Assembly (NCBI RefSeq): GCF_000002995.4
Contig: NW_025062479.1
Location: forward strand, 6,317,221-6,381,220
Source: Brugia malayi
Taxonomy: Eukaryota > Nematoda > Chromadorea > Rhabditida > Onchocercidae
Reading direction: 5' to 3'
DNA length: 64,000 bases
The position numbers and the translations under genes were made by a program. Shown here one piece after another: positions 48,901-60,900 of the stretch. The number at the start of each line of letters is the position of its first letter. Positions within the stretch are counted from its first letter, which is position 1. The notes below the pieces were generated by a model. It was given only the letters and a program-made list of their open reading frames with translations, searched no databases and had not been told where the DNA came from.

Positions 48901-51900
48901 GTTATAGTGATATATACTGATAAAGATTTAAATTCATCCTTTATTCACTTGTTCTTTATATCAGATGAAACATTTGGTATATGTTCTGGTATATATTACA
49001 AGCAGATATTGAGAAACAGTCCAGAACCAGAACTGAACTGTAGACCAGAACTGGTCTACATTACCTCAAAACATGTAGTAGTTTTATATTCTAGAACATA
49101 GCTAAGAAATAAAGCAAATAAATCGTAAATATACGTGGCATTAATAAGCTTATTGTAGATTACTGTTATAATATAAACAAACAAACAGTACTCTACCTTT
49201 TGTGGGTTCCATATTTTTTATAACAGGATCGACGTAGGTGAAACTATCATTCGAGATTGCAGTATACCTGTGTTCTTCGCGCAATTTCACAACAACAGGA
49301 TAACGTGCCGGTATCGGCGTTGGACTTTGCCGGGTTCGACAAACAATTCGTGATGCAGTGATGTAAGAAAGTTCATCAACATCGCAACGTACGTTTGCTG
49401 CTGTCACTGCTTCTTCCACAGTTTTGTAGCTATGGCCGAGATTTACACCATCAATAATTAGCTATAATGTTTTGAACAAAAACAATTATTTAATCCATTA
49501 AGCTTGAACAAAACTCAAAATCTTGGAGAGTTTAAATAAATTTCAGAGAAATTACTTACGGTTGTACCACCAGCGAGTGGTCCTTTTTTAGGATTGAAAT
49601 TAGTGATTACAGGATAAGGGCAAAGTTGGGATCTGAAAAGAATGTTGTCCGATAAAATAGAGAAGCAAATCATTTCTGAAAATGACAACAGAATCATATA
49701 TTATATGAATACATAACAAGCATTATACTGGGTGATTTGTGCATGGTAATGTACCTGTCTAGCCAATAATCCGTTTTTGATGTAACTGGGCAATTTTCTT
49801 CCCTTGTGCACTGTTTCTCAGCTGGACACCAGCCGCAATCGTATTTCTCACCACTAAGAACCAGACATAATCCACAATTTAATGCAAGTGATTCGCATTT
49901 GTACATCACAATTCTTATACCCTGATTGTTGTCTAAAGCGAAACCTCCATGACGTCCTTCTGAAGACCATATCACCGAAAAATTTGCAACGGCGGTACCA
50001 TTTCCGGATCCTGGCCCATAAAAATCAAATTTCATGTCATCACAGCTGAAAAACAATAGAAACATTAACAACAAAAAACAGATAAGAAAACAAAATCTTT
50101 TTGTAACGAGAAAAGCATATTAATACCAAAATTCGTTAGAAGCCAAAGATTTCAATCCTACAGGGATATATGAAACAAACCAAAGTAACAAACTAACATG
50201 ATGGTATTGTCTTTTTTCTTCGCTAATCTTTCATGCATACTGTGTTCTATTTTGAATTGACATTTGAAATCTGTCATAAATTTTCTTGCATTTTCGACCA
50301 CTACTGATATTTGGTGGTTTTTACCAGATGCAACAAAAAAGTCTCTTTCAGCCGCAACAATACGAGGACAATGTGATGGTCCTTTGCGACTTGATGGTCC
50401 ACTTCTCTAGAAAAAAATTGCTTACATAAAATGCACATTTAAAAGCTCGGAATCAACAAACGGATAATCACATAAATCGCCTACTGTTGTATCTACTGTA
50501 TACACTGAAATTTGAAATTTGAATATAACCTCGACTCCATTGATTAGCTGCTGAGAACGACAGCGATTTTCGGTAATAGAGCCAGCAACGCATTGATTTG
50601 ATTCTATACACCAGTCACAGGGAAAGGAACTACTAACACACGCACTGCACAATTTAAAACGAGAACAGTCATAAAAAGTAAAATTCGTGTATGCCAGAGG
50701 TGGTCCTTCAATACTGTTAGAAACTGCAAGCCGAATAGTAAGACTGTGTGTATCCAATGGAATTTCTGGTAAACCATTTGGAGTTGGACATCTAAAAAGT
50801 CACCACATAAAAATATATAACACCAAAACATAACGCAAGAATATCTGTATAATATAATAATCATTAACCTGATGCGACTGTCTAAACCATCATTCGGTTG
50901 TGCAAGTGTTGAAAGTGACCCCAAAATACCGAAGTCGAAAACACATGTTAACTGTCCTCCTAAATTTGGCAGATTTTCAAGCTCGATGTTCAAGTAAGAT
51001 GCACTGGTTCTTTGCATTTTGTCAGGCTCCACACTGCTTATGCTAAAATAACCTTTAAACATAGCACCTTTGCGTTTCTTCAAAAAGAAAGAATATTTTC
51101 TCCTGCTAATCAATTAAGAGAACAAAAGAAATTTGTCTGCAGTGGTTTCCTTGCATTTGAAACCGAAAAGCATACGCAGGACATCGTCCATTTCGATAGG
51201 TAAGCCAATCGTGTGCTGTAGATGGTATGGACTTCGTGCATTCACTTTCTGGAACACATGCATTATTCAAAACACACCAGCCACAATATGGATCCCGCTG
51301 CGCCAGACAGTTGCGACAATCACCAGCTCCTCCACACTGACGAACTTTGACTTTGACTACCTAAAGTTTCAAAACAAAATGTCTTAAAGTTTACTGCACT
51401 GAATAATATGTAAGAAATAACCTAAAAAATGTCGCATGATTAAGTAAAGAAAATTAAAAAGCAACCACGAATCTCCGAACACATCAGTCCCAACAAACCT
51501 TCTTCGGTGTAAGCGCATAGACATAATCGCCGGTGGCATCAAGCTCCAGATCTTGAAGTATTGGCTTACCATCGCCAATTTCTAATGAGCGATATACAAA
51601 AGCAGAACTGCGATTCTCTATTACTGCCTAAAATAATTAAATTAAAACACAGCTATTGATTGAAGGAAAGTTCACCTCAACTTAACTATACTGTGAAGGA
51701 AAGTTCACCTCAACTTAACTATACTAAGAGGAGCAACCAAATTGTTTCAATCTTAAATGAATATTATGTTCGCGAATTCACGGAGACTTCCAACAAGTTA
51801 AAAATGAACTGCAATGTGCTGGTTGATATGAACAGCTAACACTCGTGTTATGACTCAAAAAAATAAAGAAATAAAGACGAGTCTGATATACAACCATGGC

Positions 51901-54287
51901 ACCATTAAAATCACACTGCACTTAATTTGCGGGTAATTGTATTACCGTTAAAATTTACTTTAAAAAGTCGTCCATCGTGTGTACCAATAAATGCAACGGT
52001 ATATGCACGTGTTGTGTTCGTTGCAATAGAAGTAAACTGCGCATCATGTGTAATTAAAGCCGCATTTCCTTCAACTGGAATTTCACCTCCAATATGGCTA
52101 TTCACATCCTTGCCACACAATACTTCTTGTCCCAAATACCTAGTTTTGATGCAGCGATCAGTTGACTTGAACCAAGGCAAATTCTGGAAGTGAACGATTC
52201 AAATCGAACTGAATATGTTACATTCATTAATTATAATTAGAAAGAACATTACAGATAGTCTCGAGAAAAAGCAGTTTATGGTATTAAAAAACCAAACTAT
52301 TCACCTTATTAGTTTCGCCTCTGAAACACAATTCAATATTACTCAAAAAAATTTTTTCCACCATTGCCATTGAATATACACAAATCGCACTTTTTGATGA
52401 AGGTATCGTTTCCTCTAGACTAGATCCTTTCACAAACACCCCATAAAGAACATCATCCTCAACACTGAAAAGAAGACATGCTGCAATATGGAAAAAGATG
52501 AGATTACAATATTCATTTTACTGTTCTTACATTGCAAATAACATACGTGTTATTTATCTTTCAGAACTAACTAGAAAGATGGAAAAATTTTTAAAGCATC
52601 GAACCTTATACCCAAAGACAATGCCAAATCGTATCCTGGTTTCGATAAATATACATCCTGTACAAGATTGTAGAATTCATTTCCGTGTGCACACTCAAAT
52701 GGTACTTCTGTATAGCTCCAGAAATGGGCATCACTAGTACAGACTCTGACCATTTTGGAAATATAGGGCCAGGATCCCTGTGTTGTATCCCCTTTCGGTT
52801 GTCGCGTTACAAAATAAGCAAATTTACCACTTTGGAATCCACCAACATAATCTATTCTGAAATACAGTACACTGACCATTTTGTATTATTCTAACATCAA
52901 TAGACATCAAAGGTAAGACTAACTTATACGGTCCTCGAAACTTCCGCTCCAATTTGATTTCTGTACCAGTGCCCACTCCCTGCGCAGAAATATCAAAAAG
53001 ACGATTTTGATCAAGTGACAAGGATGCAACTGCCGGGACGTCATCACGAAATGGTCCGCCATTCTGCACAAAAGTTGAAGCCACATAAAGAACATCACCT
53101 AAAATTTACTGAAAGAACTATAAACATACTTTTTTAACGCAATATTTCCGAAAATTGATGACATTTTAAAACTAGTAGTTTTAAAACGCTAAAAAAAAAA
53201 AAAAAAAAAATCTGCGTGATAAAACTGTCGAGACAGTAACTCTGTATGTTATCCTGGCTCGTGAAAGTTCCGACAAATATCACAGTTGATGAATTCTCAT
53301 CATTCGCAACAACATGTTGTTGCGATTCTTTGATTACATCTTTTTGATCAATATTATATAAATTGCGCCATCGACACCGACCCTAGAATTTTTTCAAAAA
53401 ATGAAGTGCTACATAAAATCCTATTAAGGTGACGTACAAAGAAAAGGAATTCCTTAACGGCATGAAAGTGTTTCCAAATTTTATTAAGGTCTTAGGGATT
53501 AAATGATTTTTTTATTGTAATCATGGCAAGAATTGTAAAAGTACAACTGAGAATGAAAAAATATAAGACCTGGAAGAGGCTCGTACATTCGATTAATTTG
53601 GAACTTCTTTCATAAACAGCCAGACCCTTTGTATAAGAATTTTCTGTTTTCCTGCGCACATTTGAAGATAAACAAGAAGCTTTATCTAAAAACAGTTACC
53701 CCATATCCACAATGCACATGAATATCTCATTTTGTCATGAATATCAATTCACAATGTGTTGATTTAACCTTTCTATTCATTTTTAAATAAAAATTTAAAA
53801 ATTTTGTGAGATGCAACATTCCCTTAAGTCATCAGTACACTAGAACGACTTTTATAGAAAGCTCTGAATACAACTGAACTAAAAAATCCTATACTGTTTT
53901 TAGTTATGGCAACAAGTCACTGTCTATAATCCCACTACTATGATACACATACTTTTACATAAATAGGACGCGGACAATCAACAACATAAAATCAAACACC
54001 TTTCATAAATATGTGTCACGACATTAATATTTTGACTGTAAGATTATTTCTTCAAAATTTCTCGCAAATCTCAATTAGAAAATCATTTCCGCAGTTAACT
54101 TGTGGTGCTCCTCACTATCCCATTTACATGTACTGCAAATTAAACACGAAAATATACTTGGACATTCAACAGAGTCTTCTTCTGGGCCAGTTGAAGTGTG
54201 TACTTTAACACTAAGATCTGGATGGTTTAAGTCGTAGAGACTGTTCACGCCACCAACATATAAACGACCTGTAGATGGATCGATAAC
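42915..54287 (-). CDS. plx-1: Class A plexin, semaphorin receptor (first exon not located)
   Basis: Single-pass semaphorin receptor that guides axons and epidermal cells. 32 phase-consistent exons, ends (high to low): 54287-54158, 53685-53570, 53382-53241, 53098-52924, 52856-52605, 52464-52305, 52183-51917, 51627-51499, 51360-51176, 51042-50869, 50791-50530, 50406-50198, 50045-49755, 49632-49560, 49461-49197, 48894-48672, 48518-48250, 48154-48037, 47599-47297, 47218-47093, 46988-46796, 46696-46478, 46409-46242, 45663-45433, 45158-44976, 44743-44593, 44424-44325, 44209-44083, 44006-43878, 43664-43525, 43436-43308, 43119-42915. They encode 1,947 residues. Sema 1-457 ([20 protein letters not shown]); three PSI domains ([37 protein letters not shown]); four IPT domains; TM at ~1265-1288; RasGAP halves with both arginine motifs ([34 protein letters not shown]) around a Rho-binding domain. 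Length favours PLX-1 over PLX-2, but the paralog is not proven. The tail ends RGRPREDRV. Confidence 0.96.
51662..51725. repeat. 33-bp tandem duplication in a plexin intron
   Basis: GAAGGAAAGTTCACCTCAAC and the following bases occur twice, 33 bases apart, within the intron 51628-51916. The copies look identical. Confidence 0.9.
53304..53325. repeat. 22-bp perfect palindrome inside a plexin exon
   Basis: The 20-base core CGCAACAACATGTTGTTGCG is its own reverse complement and the next base on each side also pairs. It lies in the sema exon 53241-53382 and encodes part of QQHVVAND. Confidence 0.9.
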
Positions 54288-57200
54288 CTAAAATTTTAGA
54301 TGCTTAAATAATTTCAAACCGAAGGAGTACTATTTCAAAGGAACTTGTCGTCTGTTGTGCTCAACTGATGACTTTGTTTCTTTAAGTACAATATTAGCCG
54401 TTAGCTCGAACTTTATACAATGAAGAGCCATCTACAAAAATGAAAATGGACAAACATTGAAACTGAAAAAACTTCAACTTGGATCAAAAAAAGTCAATTA
54501 CAAAGGGACAAATGTAATCCAAGTAAAGGACGACTAAAAAATGGAAATTGCATCTCATGTTACATGTAGTAGAAGTTATGTAACCTAAGATGTCACAATT
54601 AATTTTTATGATATCGCACATTTCTCATCCTCCTTTCTTAACTACAGAAATCGCTTCACAGTTAAGTACCACCCAATATATATATATATATCAAAAAAAA
54701 ATTCCAGTTTCAAAACAATACAACCTTATACTTGTTAAGGCAAGAAACAGTTATTTGATCATTTGCTACAATAATTTATCAATTTAAAGCATTCTTAGTA
54801 AATTTTAGTGCAATCAACTCATACAAAAAGCTAGACTCAACAAATAGATCGTAAATGGAATATCCCACTTAAAGCATGACCTCTGCGATGATTTTCGAAA
54901 ATAGTATAACAAACCATTTTTTCGAACGGAAAATTTTCGCTGTGTGCATTTGGGCTGATGAATTCGGCAACAACATCTTCTGAAGATGGGCTGGTGCTTA
55001 CAAAAGCGATTCTGTTGATTAATAGTTGGAGAATAAGCTGTATGAAAAGGAGACGAATCAGCTTGCGGAAAATCAGTATCAGATAAAGAAGGTGCAAAAT
55101 GTATTGCAATAACTGATGGCGCATCACATGTACTGCCACACTTCATTTCATATCAAAATCAAAGCAACTAAACAAATAATTTTCGAGTGTTGACGACTGC
55201 TTAACGCTTCGTCCAAATTTCCAGGACCTCCGTTAAATACTTATTCTTGCTCTTTCGTTAGATACCTAAGAATAAGGAAATTTTAAGAAATACAAAAAAC
55301 AATGTTTATACATCAAACGCAAACGCTGTCAATAATTTATTCTGCTTTACAACAATTAATGGCAAGATAGAACAAAAAGATATGCTGCCAATGTTTCAAG
55401 AGCAAAAATAGGAAATCGAATCTGTGATTCCCATTCAACACAAATTACAAAAACTATCCAAGACTCACAAATTTCAGATTCTTCAATCGACAGTTACCAC
55501 CAGATTCTTTATCGTGAAATCAATTCTCTATGGATTAGCAAAACATAAATTCTCCCCCCGGCCAGTTTAACAATACTTTAATCATTTATTATAATGAGTG
55601 TGAGCACTTCCCAACCAAACAAGTTCTTGCAAAACGAAATTTATTAAAAGCAACTGCTGCAACGACACCATTTACTACAGGAAACAATGCACGATTTATC
55701 TCCATCTTTCATCATAATATTAACGTTATTTCAACAAATGCTTCAGTTAAAAAAAGTTTATATCTTAATCAATTTATCTATATCACTTTCTGGTAACCAT
55801 TGCGGCTGTTCATCTTTAATTAGAAATCCAAAGTATTTTTGAATGAAAAATTAAACATAGCAATGAGCATTAACTTATTATAAAAAGTTCGGTATTTGAG
55901 TTGATGGACTTAGGCAATATTTCGAAACTGCAATGAAAAGCACTAATTTTTTGCATCCACGTGCATTCAACAAAATAACTAGGAAGAACTATTTGAATGC
56001 AATTACTCAATCATTAAATATACTATTGCCGCATTTTTACAGACAAAAAATCAGATAATTCTAAAAACCAAAAACTTCTAAAAATCCAAATCATTTAACA
56101 TAATAACCTAAGCAGAATCAACATGGCGCCGCTGAATTGAACAACTAAACACAGTAATTTTGAGAGTTATAAAATATTTCTGGTTTATCAGCACCTAGAA
56201 TTAAATGACAGCTATTAATATAGTAAGGCAACAGTTACAACCCTAACCTATTTTTAAAAGTTAACATGTACTGAGAGTTCGATCGATATCCATGAGCTGC
56301 AACTTATTACCTATTTCTAAATTTGATGAATTAAAAACGATGACAAATTCCGTGCTGATGAAAGAAAAATTCCAGAAACGTACGTACACCAGTTAAGAAC
56401 AGAAATGTGTTTGGAATAACTACAAAAAGAGGAAGTGCTGCAGGGAGAGATTGATGAACATGCACCGTAGAGGAAGACTAAGAAAAAAACGGCATCCACT
56501 AACCGAATCTGAGTGATACCAGACAACTTTTACTAGCTTCCGCTTTTAGATATTCAGTGAGCCATATTAAAGAACACGAGAACTGCTAACGATATAAAAC
56601 AGTAAACTGAAGATATGATAGTTTGTTAAAACAAATGCATAACCAACCATACGTCGACCATATAGTGCATCCTGATTCGCTTCACTAATTCACTGCATTT
56701 TACTTTTACTATGTTCAGTTGAAACTTTTTTAGCAATAAGTAAACCCAACTAGCAGCACTTCCCTGAATTACTAACATTTTATGACATTTTGCTTTTCTT
56801 CCTTCTTGCAATACTCACTTTATGTAAAATAAAGAAAATGTCATCCATTTTGCATTCGCACGCTAACTGCCTTTTCAGGCTCCATCACAAAGAGACTTGA
56901 AATCATTCCTACCTAATGAAGCAATCAGTAACTAACTAAAACGAAACTATACGAATGTTGGTTTATACGTAAAAGAAAACAAATAGATAAAAAAGTCGTT
57001 ATAGCACCTCTGAATAATGAAACGGATAAATAAGCTGCGTGATCGCACTTTAGTTAATGTAATTTCGACTAAACAAAGTCTCGTGAGAATGGGTCATTGA
57101 AACTAGTACAGGATTTAAATACCGATCATTCAGGACTACATACATTATGGTCATCACAAAACAAAGACAACGTGAAAGTTCTACCGAAATGCTCATTAGG

Positions 57201-57399
57201 AAATTTAGAACGTTTTAAAATTCGTATCGTGCGTCAATTGGTCGAAAAATTTCCGCCTAGAACTTTTTTTATTCCTTAATACAAAAATAAATGTCAACTC
57301 TAACATAGAAAACAATGTAAAATCATAACAAAACAAAAAACAGAAGTTAGATGACAATCAATTCTCTCAGCACTGTCAGTTAAGTTCATATCACCTGGA
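54288..57399. other. Presumed 5' intron or upstream region of plexin, with one candidate exon
   Basis: The sema domain begins abruptly at 54287 with a phase-0 acceptor, so an exon with the signal peptide must lie to the right. A 48-base candidate at 56819-56866 (GGCAG acceptor, AAA|GTGAGT donor, phase 0) would read LACECKMDDIFFILHK before VIDPSTG, resembling the F...H.VID start of sema domains. It has no signal peptide itself. No other exon was recognised in this stretch. Confidence 0.3.
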
Positions 57400-57920
57400 T
57401 TTCATTAATTTTTAAAGTTGTCTTCTTACTTTCCAATACAGTCCAATGCAGTCAATTTCCATATACAGTTTTGTAGTTTCTTCATTATTTATTCTGAAGA
57501 AAGCCTCCAGAAAAATGCTCTATTATAAATGAAAAAGTAAAAACTATTTAGATTTAAATTAGAAACAAAAAATCATTCAACAGGAGTTGCAAAAGAGCAA
57601 TGAATAATGATTGGACCGTTGAAAGCATGATAATTCATAACAAATCATCCTCCACTATTCATTTATAAACTCTAAAGAAATAACCAAAACATACAAAACT
57701 GTAAAATTTTTGAAATATTCAATAAGAAATTTTCAGCACTAACCAGATATAACCTCTACAGTGACTTGATGCTCTTTAAAGCCTTTTAGGAATGCTATCA
57801 TTCTACCAACGTTGTGGAGTGGGAGAAGGGCTTGCGCACAAACAAATATCGACCTAACACCGATGAAGTCGCTTCCATCCAAACTCATCCGAAAACACCC
57901 TACAACATTCAACCTAAATG
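57360..57920 (-). other. Candidate exons of an unidentified minus-strand gene
   Basis: On the minus strand, TTGTAG precedes GGTGTTTTCGG and an ATG near 57889. It opens MSLDGSDFIGVRSIFVCAQA, LLPLHNVGRMIAFLKGFKEH and QVTVEVIS up to a TCTG|GTTAGT donor near 57743. In matching phase, AAATCCAG near 57393 begins a piece reading GDMNLTDSAERIDCHL. I recognise no family, and later exons were not found. It could be a real small gene or a chance open frame. Confidence 0.3.
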
Positions 57921-60900
57921 ATTACGGTATTTTCTTCAGTCTCTGCTTTCAACTCTTGGAGCAACATCGAGTCTATATCACTAACTTACAATTCCACACG
58001 TACCATTTACCTAGTCTTCGGACCAGATAAATGTCCTTATAACAAATCTTCCCACCAGTTGAAATGGTTTAGTAGTTAGATTTGAATTAATAAAGCAATT
58101 CAACGTGAAAATGAGTAAAGCCCTTTGTTACTGGTTCATCGGAATAGAGAATAAATTATTATAGGGGAAATTTCATCTTGAATGTCGACGAAAATTGAGC
58201 TACAATATAGCGAATTCTACAAACATATCAACAGAAAAACGGTGGTGAATGAGGTTTGCACTTGTCATTTGTTAATCGCAGCACAACGTTATGACGACAA
58301 GTGACATACACATACATGCATTTATGCACGCACACAATTCAAGAACACAGTTGTACGGTGTGGCTTGTAGTGCTATGTTAGTTATCAGTGCTTTTAACAT
58401 CACTATTCTCTAACAGCAATAAATTCTATTTTGCCAAAATATATGAAGGTATTTTTCGGTCGTCGTCCCAGGTTCATTTTACACTACCGACTATAGACTT
58501 CATCATGACCACACCTCATCATCTTCCCCATAGTTCCGGCCACAAATAAGACAAAAACAAAATACACTAGGCAACTCCGAATGAACGAAAAATTTATCTC
58601 GGGAAGTATGTATTTAGAGGTTAGTTATTATGCTGCACTTAGCTCGCCTATGTGATTTAGCCAGCATGTGCCGCAGTACAACGACATACTTCGAGGCTGC
58701 CACTAACTCTGTCATTATGGTATAAGGTTTACTCAGGCAAAAGCATACAGTTGGACTTAGTTCGCAAACAGGACAGCAACTACATGACTACACAACGATT
58801 GACTAATTTTTTGAAATCACAATTAAAGTGTCGAAAGAGATTAATGATGAAAGATTCGGTACAAGCGATAAAACCTGAAGCTGAAGAAAAGTTCTTTACT
58901 ATTCCAGTTTCATCATTCATGCAGTCAGACACTTCAAATATCATGAACAACAATAAGCGTACATCTTGCCACACTAAAAATCTTCGTAATAATCATAAGG
59001 TATTCTCTACGTTATCAATGACTAGAAAGAAATGTAAGTGCAGACATCAGTAAATTGATTAGGTGTTCCGAAAAGAAATTTTCAACAAAGTGACCGTCTG
59101 TCAGAGGATGTACGCATTTCTAAGGAAACTAAATTTCATTACTTCATAGTAAAATAGCTTGCAAAACATGAGAATGGCAACTTATGTTACATTTCGTAGC
59201 ATCAGTTCGTAACCTCCAGACTAAGCAAAAGGGTTCGGAAGCGATATTCGAAGCACGCTTTCCAGTTCACATGATTGTATGTCAGCAGGTTTAAATGTTA
59301 AAGAAATGAAGACAGGAAAGATAGATACTTGAAATACTGAGGAAAAACTGCAACTTGATGGAATCAGTTCAGGGAGGGTTCGATCGATGAGACCTTGCGT
59401 GACACAACGCTACGATTACTCGACCCTACCGACCAATGAGTGGATAGGCGAGAGAACAATAACGATAAAGGGTCTTCCACCCTTCACATACTAGACAGAC
59501 AATAGTCACACCTGTACAATATGCGTGTAATGCAGTCTGCACATGCACACAGAGACATACACAATCATGCACAGACCTACTAATGAATCAATAATGTAAG
59601 GGTACTGGCCATACACATACAGACAGTGAATGAGTGAGTCGGTTGATGATTGGACAGACGGGTATGTAGTCAATCAGCTGGAAGGATAATCAGTTGGTGG
59701 CATTGGGAGTGTTGGGATCTAACTTTCCAGCCATTAGTTCAAGATTGATTCGTGGCTGTTGAATGGTGCCACTCGGGAATTGGGCTTAGGAAGAGCTTTT
59801 ATAAGGAGGGAGAGTGAATAAATGTTTCGTCTTTCTTAGTTTTTGTATATACGCTTCAATTCGGAGAGCTAACTGTGACTAAACTCACCTGATCGATGGG
59901 AAGTACCACTTGTGGCACTTTTGTTAAGACAGAAAAGTGGACTATTTCACTTCATTGTGTTATACTTTCCACTGTAGAAACGGTTGAAGAACCGGAATGA
60001 TTCTTATACCTAAAAAATGCTGAGGTGATCAACCTAATTACTTCAGTGAAGCGGATAAGAAAGGATGGACTAATGAAGCAAAAACTGAATAATTTTTAGC
60101 GATCTCTGAGAATAAACTATAAGCAGGGATTAAATGCTAGCAATGAGTGGTTGATTTAGATTGCTTTTTATGGCCAGTGTTGTTTATATCTGATAAGAGA
60201 TCAATAATACTGTAAGCAGCAGACTTACGAAAACCTGTAAGTAACCTCGAATGCATGAATCAAATGTTGAGTTCATGTTGATAACACAGGACTAGAACTC
60301 GATAATTGGTAGGAAACAGTTGGTCTTTTGCGCTCATTAACGGCAACCTCCCTTATTATCCTACTTCAGCTGTAATAGGAGAATGAATTTAATAATTCAG
60401 CGGGTTTATTACCTGAATTGTGGACATGGCGATAGACTTTTTTCTCCTTTAGAAACCTTTTAATCGGTAACTTCCCATCAAAAGCATCGTGTTGTGTATT
60501 GTATTGCCAAAAATCCTAGAACTTGACTGCTCTTCCGTTACATTCGTCATTGTTGCTAATCAAACCCGATTGTTTTGCCTTCCGGATCTTTGTCGTTACC
60601 AGAATGAAATTTTAGAACAAATGTGTTACAAAAGTTTGCTCAGGTGAAAAATCTCATCTCCCCAACCGGAAAAAGTTTGCAACTTGTGAAACAATCCAAA
60701 CGAGAGTAACGAATTCATTTTCTGAGGATGTCTTTTCCTCCTTCAATATATCATATTTCTAGAAATGATGAAAACTAAAAGAATTAACAAGAAATAAACA
60801 AAATGATTTTTAAAATTCATTTTAAAAGACGTCTAGGAATATTGTGCTTATCACATATTTTTAATAAAAGTATATAATTATCAGTACAAGTTAGTTAAGT

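Noticed and set aside
58751..59053. 100-codon plus-strand open frame
   Set aside because: Low-complexity Asn/Lys/Thr-rich reading with no motif and no splice context.
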